From: Stomoxys calcitrans
Lineage: Eukaryota; Arthropoda; Insecta; Diptera; Muscidae
DNA: 64,000 bases
Assembly (NCBI RefSeq): GCF_963082655.1
Contig: NC_081552.1
Location: 92,789,582 to 92,853,581 of the forward strand
Direction of reading: 5' to 3'
Below, piece after piece: positions 32,678-42,089 of this stretch (its first letter is position 1; every line of letters begins with the position of its first letter). Made by a program: the position numbers and the translations under genes. The notes under the pieces were generated by a model, which saw only the letters and a list, made by a program, of their open reading frames with translations, did no database searches and was not told where the DNA came from.

Positions 32678-33145
32678 TGACTAGCTTTGGGGGGGGGATT
32701 CCAAATATATGATGTAAAGCGAAAGTCGTAGATGAGTGGACTGTATGTAGCAGCTTGTTATTCCTCAGAGTTGGGGAATAACAAGCAAAGAAATAGAATA
32801 CCCACAGCAACACCGCAAAGGAGTAAAAAACAAAACACAAGTTTGGTTTCAGTAAAACGTTATAATGTGTAAGTTTATTTAAATAGGGTTAGTGGGTTAG
32901 GTAGGGGTTACGCTAGGGAAAGAGATGAAAAGAGGAGTTAGAATGTACAAACTTTACCGATCGAACGCTGATGACCAAGTGTTTGATGGTAAGTTTCGAA
33001 AAAGGGCATGTAGTCAGGAATGTTCTAATTCCATATCATTCCTTTAGTACAAACTGACATCCCTTTTAGCATTCTATTACAATCAGAGTTGGGAAGTACA
33101 ATTTAACAATTTAATTCAATTATAATTCAATGGTACAATTAAATT
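32678..33145 (-). repeat. BEL/Pao inner 5' LTR, truncated copy
   Basis: About 468 bp matching the outer LTRs but lacking the first 55 or so bases (the TGGACAATCC end). It differs from both outer LTRs at a few sites, for example GCTAGTCA against GCTATTCA and CGAAAAAGG against CTAAAAAGG. Its end is followed by a primer-binding-like site. Confidence 0.9.
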
Positions 33146-33166
33146 GTTAATTGGCTCGAAGGACCA
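33146..33166 (-). promoter_or_regulatory. Primer-binding site after the outer 5' LTR
   Basis: Minus strand TGGTCCTTCGAGCCAATT starts exactly where the LTR ends in CA. Its complement ends GGCTCGAAGGACCA, which looks like a tRNA T-arm and acceptor 3' end with CCA. It is sandwiched between two LTRs rather than leading into the internal region. Confidence 0.65.
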
Positions 33167-33690
33167 TGAATAGCTTTGGGGGGGGGATTCCAAATATATG
33201 ATGTAAAGCGAAAGTCGTAGATGAGTGGACTGTATGTAGCAGCTTGTTATTCCTCAGAGTTGGGGAATAACAAGCAAAGAAATAGAATACCCACAGCAAC
33301 ACCGCAAAGGAGTAAAAAACAAAACACAAGTTTGGTTTCAGTAAAACGTTATAATGTGTAAGTTTATTTAAATAGGGTTAGTGGGTTAGGTAGGGGTTAC
33401 GCTAGGGAAAGAGATGAAAAGAGGAGTTAGAATGTACAAACTTTACCGATCGAACGCTGATGACCAAGTGTTTGATGGTAAGTTTCTAAAAAGGGCATGT
33501 AGTCAGGAATGTTCTAATTCCATATCATTCCTTTAGTACAAACTGACATCCCTTTTAGCATTCTATTACAATCAGAGTTGGGAAGTACAATTTAACAATT
33601 TAATTCAATTATAATTCAATGGTACAATTAAATTCAAGTATTCAAAACAAAACAAAATATAAAATCAAATGTTAAGGACAGGATTGTCCA
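33167..33690 (-). repeat. BEL/Pao outer 5' LTR
   Basis: 524 bp, the same length as the 3' LTR at 21,555-22,078, with no difference noticed by eye. The near identity, together with the AAATG duplication, suggests recent integration. Confidence 0.95.
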
Positions 33691-33695
33691 AAATG

Positions 33696-34690
33696 AGTAA
33701 TGTACGTCATTCAAATTTGTGCTCAAAAGGCAGATGAGGTGTGGCGCACAACCCTCTAATAGACGCCCTCCACCAAATAGCTGTATACGCCAATAATGAG
33801 AATATGGGGTTAAATTAAAGGAATAAGGTTGTGGACTGTGAATCTGATATATTTATTCTGCTCATATATCTAGCGGACCACCTCACTCCAAAACAGTCGA
33901 TCAATCATAATGACCTTACAGGACATTATGACACAAATAAATGTAGGCCGCCATACCCTCAAAGTTATGACTTTCATCGTGATAGGAGGAGTTGCAAACC
34001 TTTACGTTAGGGTTGCAACCATTTTTAGCTCATCGGTAGCCAAAACCAAACGACGTGCTGCTGGGCAACACTTTTTTGTTCAAAAGTTTTACATGGTTTA
34101 ATAGTAAGAACTATCGTCACCGCACCAAATATATAGACTGGCAAATCAGTTCCTTTCCACAGAAAATCGGTTAATATGACAATTTGATTAGATTTTAAAA
34201 AAAGCTATATGATATAGACAACCACCGCATGATGATGCACTCCAAGCCGGTTCCATTAATATTTAACTAGCGCCATCTACTACCATTTAGCCTAATTTTC
34301 AAAAATCCTAGATCTCGGAGATTAATAGGGCGATTAATGCGAAATTTTTTTGGTATCAAAATCTGGGGTGGACTGCCTAGGAGGGCCGCCCACTCGCAAA
34401 ATCCGCCAGATGGATTTGTAGACCAATCACTACAATATGGGAATCAAATAAAGGTATTTGAGAGTAGAAAACGAATCTGATTTCCAATTGGGGAATTGGG
34501 GGTTTGGGGGTCGCCCCACCCCCAAATCAGACATATTTACCGACCATGGCAATATGAATTTTAAATGAACAGTATTTGGGAGTAGAGCACGAAATTGTCT
34601 TTCACTTATGGGATCAATTCTCTGGGGGTCCACCACATCCCAACACATTTCAACAGAAATTAAGCAGAAATTTCCATATTTAGAGTATGT
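33696..34690 (+). mobile_element. Helitron-like element, right half
   Basis: This continues the copy interrupted at 21,554. It carries ATTCAAATTTGTGCTC, the GTGGCGCACAACCCTC segment, GGCCGCCATACCCTC and later units with CATGGCAATATG and CCTAGATCTCGGAG, as in 54,010-55,130. It fades near 34,690 without the GC-rich CAGCTAG end. Confidence 0.7.
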
Positions 34691-35135
34691 ACAATATATA
34701 TAGCATTTTGCGCACAATACCACGAAATCTAAATCCGCACATGTAATATTTCATATTTAGCGCCGTTTTCCACGTTAATATAATCTCTATGCATAATAAA
34801 CTATTAAAATAAAATAATATTTATATATACCCCGTTGCATTCTTCAAAGTCCTAAATTTGCTGCGTTTAAAATTCATACATTCTATTTGTTCACAATTTA
34901 AATTTTTCCGCTTTTCACTATTTATGTGTAACGTTTATCACAATCAATGTTTTTGCTTTGAAATTATAATTAAGAAAAATTATATTTTATAGAGAGATAA
35001 AAAAACCACACTCTATTTTTCACGACATTTTATGATATTTTTGACTAGCCGCGCTACTTTGTGTCTGTATATGATAGAAGCGAGACATAATTTTTGACTC
35101 AATAGTTGTATTCGGGAACTCAAAAAATTTTGAAA
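34691..35135. other. AT-rich stretch, nothing recognised
   Basis: AT-rich DNA of about 440 bases between the Helitron-like copy and a LINE fragment. No supported feature. Confidence 0.45.
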
Positions 35136-35144
35136 ATTTGCACA

Positions 35145-35750
35145 AATTTTTACTGGAAGTCGGTCGTGTACAGTGTTGGATTGACGGAACCCTATTGCCA
35201 TCTGGAAGATCATGTTACACGGATCGTTCAAAGCTAGAGGACAGGGTGGGCCTGGGGGTTTACATTGAGAACCCAGAGACTGAGATCTGTTTTGGACTGC
35301 CTGACCATAATACGGTCCTGCTGGCGCAGAGCCGGTCGATCACGGAATGCGTGAAGTGGTGTGGTGCTAACGCGAGGACGTCGAGTGTGAACATCTTTAC
35401 CGACAGTAAAATTGCCATAAGGGTAATAACAGCCAGGACGGTAAGGTCACGAACAGTCTTGCAGTGTAAGAAGGAAATTAACGCCTTCTCTGAGAATGGC
35501 ACAATCCGCATCGATTGGGTGCTGGACCATAACGGAGTAAGGGGAAATGAATGGGCTGACGATTTGGCAAAGTTTATTGACTGTCGTCAATAAACTTTGT
35601 TAGCCCGAAGCTTTTCGAAGCAGTCCGATTGAAGGGCGCGGGCGACGAATGCGCATGATGGCGAAAATCCTATGGGATGATCCGAATCGTGAGAGGAAAG
35701 TATAGCTTTCGTTATCATAACGTGGATTAATATCTGCGCCCTCTTTTAAC
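35145..35750 (+). pseudogene. LINE fragment: RNase H domain and 3' end
   Basis: An open frame of about 150 codons encodes an RNase H domain with YTDRSKLEDRVG (first Asp), SITECVKW (Glu), NIFTDSKIAI (second Asp) and VRGNEWADDLA (last Asp). A degenerate tail follows, ending CTGCGCCCTCTTTTAACCTAACC, also seen at 44,955-44,990. The domain is bounded on the left by unrelated DNA. It belongs to an RNase H-bearing LINE group (I or LOA type), unlike the CR1-type LINE at 15,189. Confidence 0.85.
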
Positions 35751-36015
35751 CTAACCTAACCTTCACGTACTTTATGTGCGCGAGAGAGAACAATTTTGAC
35801 AATTCGAAAATGGAGAGCCTGCAAATTTCTTCCTGGACTTTTTTGCCAGCAGAAGTTTTCAACTTTGGACAGATGTTTTGAAAAGGCCATCTGTTTTATG
35901 AAAAGCAGCCGTTACATGAAAATACAAAAGCAATAACCAAAATTGATCAAAAATGCACAGGTAAGTAAAAATAAAAATATTGTTTATTGTTAATTATTAA
36001 ATTTGTTTCATTTTT
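35751..36015. other. Spacer with a donor-like site, unassigned
   Basis: Unique-looking sequence. ATGCACAG|GTAAGTA near 35,954-35,968 matches a splice donor consensus, but no coding exon with a recognisable domain precedes it, so I make no gene call. Confidence 0.3.
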
Positions 36016-36832
36016 ATTATACCCTCTACCATAAGATGGGGGGTATACTAATTTCGTCATTCTGTTTATAACTACTCGAAATATTCGAGACCCCATAAAG
36101 TATATATATTCTTGATCATCGGTACATTTTATGTCGATCTAGCCATATTCATCCGTTTGTCTGTCGAAAGCACGCTAACTTTCGAAGGAGTAAAGCTAGA
36201 CGCCTGAAATTTGCACAAATACTTCTTATTAGTGTAGGTCGGTTGGGATTGTAAATGGGCCAAATCGGTCCATGTTTTGATATAGATATATATCATATAA
36301 ACCGATCTTGGGTCTTGACTTCTTGAGCCTCTAGAGGGCGCAATTCTTTTCCGATTTGGCTGAAATTTTTCATGAAGTATTTAATTCTTACTTTCAACAA
36401 TTGTGTCAAATAAGGTTCAAATCGGTTCATAACCTGATATAGCTGCCATATAAACCGATCTGGGATCTTGACTTCTTGAGCCTCTAGAGGTCGCAATTTT
36501 TATCCGATTTGCCTGAAATTTTGTACTACGGATCCTCTCATGACCATCAACATACGTGTTTATTATGATCTGAATCGGTCTTTAGCCCGATACAACTCCC
36601 ATATAAATCGATCTCTCTATTTTACTTCTTGAACCCCCAAAGGTCGCAATTCTTATTCGAATTGGCTGACATTTTACACAGGTCTCCAACATGTTATCTA
36701 ATAGCAGAGCAAATCTTTTCTTATATCCTTTTTTGCCTAAGAAGAGATGCCGGGAAAAGAACTCGACAAATGCGATCCATGGTGGAGGGTATGTAAGATT
36801 CGGCCCGGCCGAACTTAGCATGCTTTTACTTG
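36016..36832 (-). repeat. Dispersed family A repeat
   Basis: Minus-strand copy with both ends (TTATACCCTCTACCATAAG and CCCGGCCGAACTTAGCATGC). It is short, with about three core units, and lacks a long GGAC tract. Confidence 0.85.
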
Positions 36833-37209
36833 ATTAATTTTAATGAAGATTCAAGGTAGCAGCTAGTGTTCAGGTACAGAAAACTGGCCAAATGAAGACG
36901 TAATTTTACCTCATCGATTGTTCTACATTAGAAGGTAAGTGCAAAATTTGCGGAATTATTTCGAAAATCTTGAAAAATTAAAACATTGTATCCATCTAGA
37001 CACCAAGAAAAGGGCAATGATCGGCATCTTAAGTGTTTTGATGGAATCATTCTCATCAGAGAGCTACGATGAAACCAACACCGTTCCTTTGAATTTGTTA
37101 AGGAGAGAAGATGCTGCCATGGTATTTAGTGGGTCTGGCTGGGCAGTTAAAATTTACACACAGTGGGATTGGAAAAAATTTGTGCAAATAAGTCTGCCAA
37201 TTGTGAAAA
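36833..37209. other. Unassigned stretch with a 96-codon ORF
   Basis: The plus ORF at 36,939-37,229 has no domain I recognise. Just upstream, in another frame, is a GKCKICGIISK piece that recalls a BED-type zinc finger, which could hint at a hAT transposon remnant. Its end overlaps a LINE pseudogene on the other strand. I do not call a gene. Confidence 0.25.
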
Positions 37210-37970
37210 GATACAGATATCTTCAATGAGAACACAGTGTCCGTAGCCGCCACATGACCAAATAGAAACGTCCCTTAGTCTCACATCAGTAGTCGCAGCA
37301 ATTTGTCTAGCCACAACATCCAGAAGCATTAGGTGGTTAGTCCAAGGTTCCTTTGTCAGCACACCAAGTGCTGCCGACATGAGACTTGAGAATGTTGTTT
37401 TTACTTTTGTGTACGGCAGCCCTTGCCGATGAAGGGTTCCACCGGGTCAATTAGGTACGTACAACCGGCTGCCATGTAATTGTTTGTGTACGTTGATGGT
37501 ATGTAAAGCAGTTGTAGTTCTATGCAGCCTTTAAAATGCATGCTGATTCTCGGCGAATGGAAATTGCCCAACTGGAGGATCAGAGGGAGTAGACCCTGAT
37601 GCGTCTTTGCTTTTGATGAAAGAAGACAGATCGGTCTGTACGACTTACCTTTGCTCATGTCCTTTCCAGGTTTCAGTAGCGGGATCACACTGCCCATCTT
37701 CCAAACATCGGGTACTATAATAGTGTTCGGACAGGCTGAGGACAGTTGTAAGGTACTCGACTCCAGGCAGATCCAGATTCTTCAGCATCAGTGTAGAGCT
37801 TCCGTCTTCCAGCTCCTTGCGCGACTTGGCTCCACGGATGACATTCGTAGCTTCGTTCACTGTAAATTGTGATGGCTGTCCAGCTGCACGGAGATCGAGG
37901 ATACTACGATTGACTCCATTTCTAGCCTTGTCATTCTCGGGTCGATAAATTGACGTTTATCTAGGGAAAA
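37210..37970 (-). pseudogene. Decayed LINE reverse transcriptase fragment
   Basis: Minus-strand pieces in shifting frames include VNEATNVIRGAKSRK, MGSVIPLLKPGKDMSKG, SYRPICLLSS and, further on, GVLTKEPW and VRLRDVSIW. These match the finger/palm start and post-RT region of LINE ORF2 proteins. The catalytic YADD segment is missing, so there is an internal deletion as well as frameshifts. Confidence 0.75.
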
Positions 37971-38431
37971 TACCTCACAAGTATCGCCAGCATTTTTTAT
38001 TTAAAAACAATTGTCAGAAAACAAAAATCAGCTGTTTTTTGCAGATTTTCACTGGAATCATTTTTGAAAAGTGTAAAATGACATCTTCAAACTTAACCTG
38101 CCTATGGACAAGAAAAGAATCTGTGCAAAGTTTCAGCTCCATATCTCTATTTTTAAAGACTATAGCGTGATTTCAATCCTCGCCAAACTTCATAGGTGAG
38201 CAAGCTTGTTTCGGTCCATAGGACCAATTGACGCGGAAAATTTATGGACATTGGTTATTTAAGGCGCCAATAAGTCGTAATGTCATATCGAGTATCACAG
38301 GCACTCAGCTGAGCCCGACGTGATGTTGATGGACACCACCCAAATCGGTTTTGGAAGGGCTATTGCAACTAACTGTTCTAAATTTCAGCAAAATTAGAAG
38401 CAAGGGAGAAAACAAACCGGTACATCGACTA
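37971..38431. other. Mostly unassigned; short family B tail
   Basis: At about 38,098-38,180 the words GGACAAGAAAAGAATCTGTGC and AGTTTCAGCTCCATATCTCT match the 3' part of family B (compare 45,850 and 49,440). The rest holds nothing I recognise. Confidence 0.4.
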
Positions 38432-38720
38432 ATATGGGAGTAAGCAGAGTTTGCAAATGCAAATTTGCCCATGAACATTCCATTAAGGAACAAGGGCAAG
38501 CTGTTCACATATCATTGATTCAAGTTTAAGTTTAATAATTAGGTGCCTCTTTTTTATAGCCGAGTCCGAACAACGTTCCGCTTAGCGACACCACTTGGTA
38601 GAAAAGTTTTAACATGGCAGGATACCTCACAAATGTAGCCAGCATTAGTAGAGGGAAATTACCGCCGAAAAAATTTTCTGATCATAGGCGGGCATGGTAA
38701 CCTCTGCGCTGCGGTTGCCT
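38432..38720 (-). repeat. tRNA-derived SINE, B box deleted
   Basis: Minus-strand copy with GCAGCGCAGAGGTTACCATG at its 5' end and GGAATGTTCATGGGCAAATT near its 3' end. The segment carrying the B box (GGTTCGAATCC) is missing between CCGCCTATGATCAG and the body, so this copy lost part of its internal promoter. Confidence 0.75.
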
Positions 38721-39305
38721 CTAGATTAAACTTAATGCTCGTTTTATTTGAGCACTACAATATCATAAGGAATACGTATGCCCCTACAGCTTAATTATCT
38801 TTTATCTGCTTTAAATAAGGAAACGGCATTTGGTAATTTCAAGAATAATTCGTTGCATTTTGTTACGCATTGTTATTAAGTATTATATCATCTTCAGGTT
38901 TTTAATGAATATTTTCAAGTCAAAAACCAAATATATTTGCCAGTAATTGATTGTATACCTTTTCTGTAATTTCAAAACCAAACCAAACACCTCAAATTAA
39001 ATGCCAACATTTTGTGTGGACAGCGCAAATGACACCCATCATACGGGCTTTGACGCCCATTATTAATTATTACTTTATCACACCAAACCGATTCGTATGA
39101 AACGTTTACAAAACTTGATATCATTCATTATTGTAGGTGGTAAGTATCTTGTGAATATGAAAGTTAATAACAGTGAGATCCCAAAACAATTAATTTTTTT
39201 TACAGCTTAATAAATGCATCGTAATTATATTATCAATTAAGTATGTTGATTGACAATAACATGCTACCACATTTTATATACAAATAGCACCCTAAAGACG
39301 TAATT
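38721..39305. other. Intergenic spacer, nothing recognised
   Basis: AT-rich sequence without ORF, RNA gene or element termini that I can identify. Confidence 0.45.
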
Positions 39306-39306
39306 T

Positions 39307-39900
39307 GTATACCCACCACCATAGGATGGGGGTATACTAATCTAGTCATTCCGTTTGTAACACCTCGAAATATTCGTCTAAGACCCCATAAAAAAATATA
39401 TTCTTAATCGTCTTGACGTTCTGAGTCGATCTAGTCATGCACGTTCGTCCGTCCATCTGTCGAAATCACGATGGCGGTCGAACGCGTGAAGCTAGCCGCT
39501 TGAAATTTTCCACAGATACTTAATATTGATGTTGATCGTTAGGGATTATAAATGGGCCATATCGGTTCAGTTTTAGATACAGCTCCCATATCAACCGATC
39601 TCACGATTTGACTTGAGCCCTTACAAGCCGCAATTTTTGTCCGATCTGGCTGAAATGTTCCATGTAGTGTTCCGTTATGACTTTCAACAACTGTGCCAAG
39701 TACGGCCCAAATCAGTCTATAACCTGATATAGCTCTCATGTAAACAGGTCTCTCGATCACCCTTGTTCAGTTCATAGAAGCTTAATTTTTGCTGGTTTGA
39801 CAGAAGTTTGGTATGAAGAATAAAGTTATGCCTTTCAACTAAATTTATTTTTCATACATTTTTAGCAGAATTCATTGCGAATTAGAACGCTTTTACTTTT
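39307..39900 (-). repeat. Dispersed family A/B repeat, degenerate
   Basis: The left end reads GTATACCCACCACCATAGGATG and the right end has GAACGCTTTTACTTTTTTAG. The internal units are diverged (AACCGATCTCACGATTTG, CTGTGCCAAGTACGGCCC). It resembles the copy at 7330-8078. Confidence 0.7.
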
Positions 39901-40936
39901 TTAGTTTCAATCTGTTGTAAACTTAAAAATGATGCTACGATTTTCTTAAAAATTTCATACAATATAGAGTTTGGCCCACAATAAAAATAGGGTATTAGGT
40001 TGTACACGATTTAAAAAACACAAGCCTAGTAAAAAAATTAGAATTTATAAACCTAGGGGAACGGCCTTGCCAAAAAACCCACCAAACTTTCGTATACATA
40101 CACCGATAAGGAAAGTATGAGAGAGTCAAATAAAGGCATGTCAGAGTTGTGATTATTCATAAATACAAGGGTCAATCCTATGCTGTCTAGAAAAAATATT
40201 GGCCGCTTCGATACTGTTGATGACGCATGATTGTGAAATGAAAGATGATAAAATTCATATGGTCAATGCAGAAGTGTTAAGCACCGGAAGTCTATTACAG
40301 TCCTATCGAATGGTTCATTTGTGATTTAATTTTCAAACTTTTTCTTTGTTGGGTGATTGAAAAACACTGTTTCGTCTTTGTATATGAACTTTGAACCACA
40401 TCCCTCAATTTGGTTTATTGTTTTGTAAAGAGCAATTAATAGAGATCCGTTTAAATGCAATATTCGCACTAAAATCCGGCTACATCGAAAACTTCAACAA
40501 GTCTAAGGGAATTGTGTTTTACCGATTCAATAAAGTGAGTATAAAGGCTTATAGTAGGTGAAGTTGGGTGTTTAGGAGATATCTTGGTAGTCTGAGGAAT
40601 TATCATTCACAGTGCTAAAGCCTAGCCGTTTGCTAGAAGCGGGAAATTGTCCTACCTCTTTCAAAAAGGAGTGGAAGGGTCCGAGACGGGATCCGATTGG
40701 CTCTTCGGCTGTATTAGGCATAAAGTTTTCGCTAGCTGTAGAAGAGGAAACTCAGAAGGAACTTCTACAACAATAGCTGAGAAAGATTTTAGTTCCGAAT
40801 AGGTTGTTGGACAATACAATAAATAGTTAATTTTGGACCAAAGGTGTTTTGGTAAAGGAGTTGTTATAATAGAACGTTCTATAGTAAAGCTGTTAGCATT
40901 TTAGCAGTGCCAAAACACTATTGGTGATTGGATTCT
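39901..40936. other. Intergenic DNA, nothing recognised
   Basis: About 1 kb of AT-rich sequence with no recognisable coding domain, RNA gene or element end. Confidence 0.45.
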
Positions 40937-40938
40937 AA

Positions 40939-41544
40939 AGGGTGATTTTTTTGAGGTTAGGATTTTCATGCATTAGTATTTGACAGATCACGTGGGATTT
41001 CAGACATGGTGTCAAAGAGAAAGATGCTCAGTATGCTTTGACATTTCATCATGAATAGACTTACTAACGAGCAACGCTTGCAAATCATTGAATTTTATTA
41101 CCAAAATCAGTGTTCGGTTCGAAATGTGTTCAAATTTTGACAAATTTTGTTCAGCGATGAGGCTCATTTCTGGTTGAATGGCTACGTAAATAAGCAAAAT
41201 TGCCGCATTTGGAGTGAAGAGCAACCAGAAGCCGTTCAAGAACTGCCCATGCATCCCGAAAAATGCACTGTTTGGTGTGGTTTGTACGCTGGTGGAATCA
41301 TTGGACCGTATTTTTTCAAAGATGCTGTTGGACGCAACGTTACGGTGAATGAACACATTTCGAACCGAACACTGATTTTGGTAATAAAATTCAATGATTT
41401 GCAAGCGTTGCTCATTAGTAAGTCTATTCATGATGAAATGTCAAAGCATACTGAGCATCTTTCTCTTTGACACCATGTCTGAAATCCCACGTGATCTGTC
41501 AAATACTAATGCATGAAAATCCTAACCTCAAAAAAATCACCCTT
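40939..41544. mobile_element. Palindromic Tc1/mariner-superfamily derivative
   Basis: The element starts AAGGGTGATTTTTTTGAGG and ends with its complement, flanked by TA on both sides (40,937-40,938 and 41,545-41,546). The inverted repeats are about 190-200 bp, far longer than a simple terminal repeat. They contain the first codons of the transposase (MNRLTNEQRLQIIEFYY) in both orientations. A short central piece holds part of the catalytic domain. It is a foldback-like defective copy. Confidence 0.88.
41131..41360 (+). pseudogene. Tc1/mariner-type transposase catalytic fragment
   Basis: The central segment reads FSDEAHFWLNGYVNKQNC, then WSEEQPE, TVWCGLYAGGIIGPYFFKD and RNVTVNE. This is the region around the first catalytic Asp (SDEAHF) of Tc1/mariner-superfamily transposases. 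The other two catalytic residues are absent. The inverted repeat supplies extra, unrelated C-terminal codons, so no functional protein is expected. Confidence 0.85.
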
Positions 41545-41604
41545 TAGAAACAATGTTACACTAATGTTACGGTACAACACTAATAACACTTAATATTGAT
41601 AACA

Positions 41605-41800
41605 TTGCTAATCTCCCCGGCCATCCAGGGTTTTTCTTCGGTTGATTTCCTTTCCCGAAGAGTACAACTATCTTCTAAGGACCCCACCAGTACAGTCGTA
41701 ATCTTGTTGTCATTAACGTCAATGTCTTCTATGCTTGGACAATCTAAATTATCTTGCCCTAGACTTCTTTTAAGTAGCCTTCCTTTTGTTCAGTTGGTTT
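41605..41800 (-). pseudogene. Possible LINE endonuclease-RT linker fragment
   Basis: A minus-strand frame contains NLDCPSIEDIDVND and KPWMAGEI, resembling the 'PWW' linker between LINE endonuclease and RT domains. It is short and isolated, so this is a tentative call. Confidence 0.3.
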
Positions 41801-41835
41801 TCAACTTATTCCGGAAGCTAATCGGACGGACGGAC

Positions 41836-42057
41836 AATCCCAACCGACCTACACTAATAAGAAGTATTTGTGTAAAATTTCAAGCGGCTAACTCTACTCC
41901 TTCAAAAGATAGCGTGCTTTCGACAGACAGACAGACATGGCTAGTTCGACTTAAAATGTCACGACGATCAAGAATATATATAGATGCATATTTCGAGGTG
42001 TTACAAACAGAACGACGAAATTAGTATACCCCCATCCTATGGTGGAGGGTATAAAAA
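41836..42057 (+). repeat. Family A repeat, 3' end only
   Basis: Only the conserved tail is present: CCAACCGACCTACACTAATAAG, a short GACAGACAGACATGGCT tract and the ATGGTGGAGGGTATAAAAA terminus. Confidence 0.8.
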
Positions 42058-42089
42058 GTTTTTCTCAAAAACCCATGTCCAAACTTAAA

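Larger units (their letters stand above)
21555..33690 (-). mobile_element. BEL/Pao LTR retrotransposon, complete provirus with duplicated 5' LTR
   Basis: The 12,136-bp element is flanked by the 5-bp duplication AAATG (21,550-21,554 and 33,691-33,695). The outer LTRs (21,555-22,078 and 33,167-33,690) are both 524 bp, read TG...CA on the minus strand, and looked identical on inspection. In minus-strand order it has the 5' LTR, primer-binding site, a second and shorter LTR, a leader of about 4.5 kb, a short gag-start ORF, the gag-pol ORF, a small zinc-knuckle ORF and the 3' LTR. It sits inside a Helitron-like element. Confidence 0.95.

Noticed and set aside
35740..35762. Interstitial telomere repeat
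   Set aside because: The AACCT units are few and sit at the exact 3' end of a LINE, so a LINE tail is the simpler reading.
36939..37229. Host exon or BED zinc-finger gene
   Set aside because: The CKIC piece is in a different frame from the ORF, no other domain residues follow, and the ORF ends inside a LINE pseudogene on the opposite strand.
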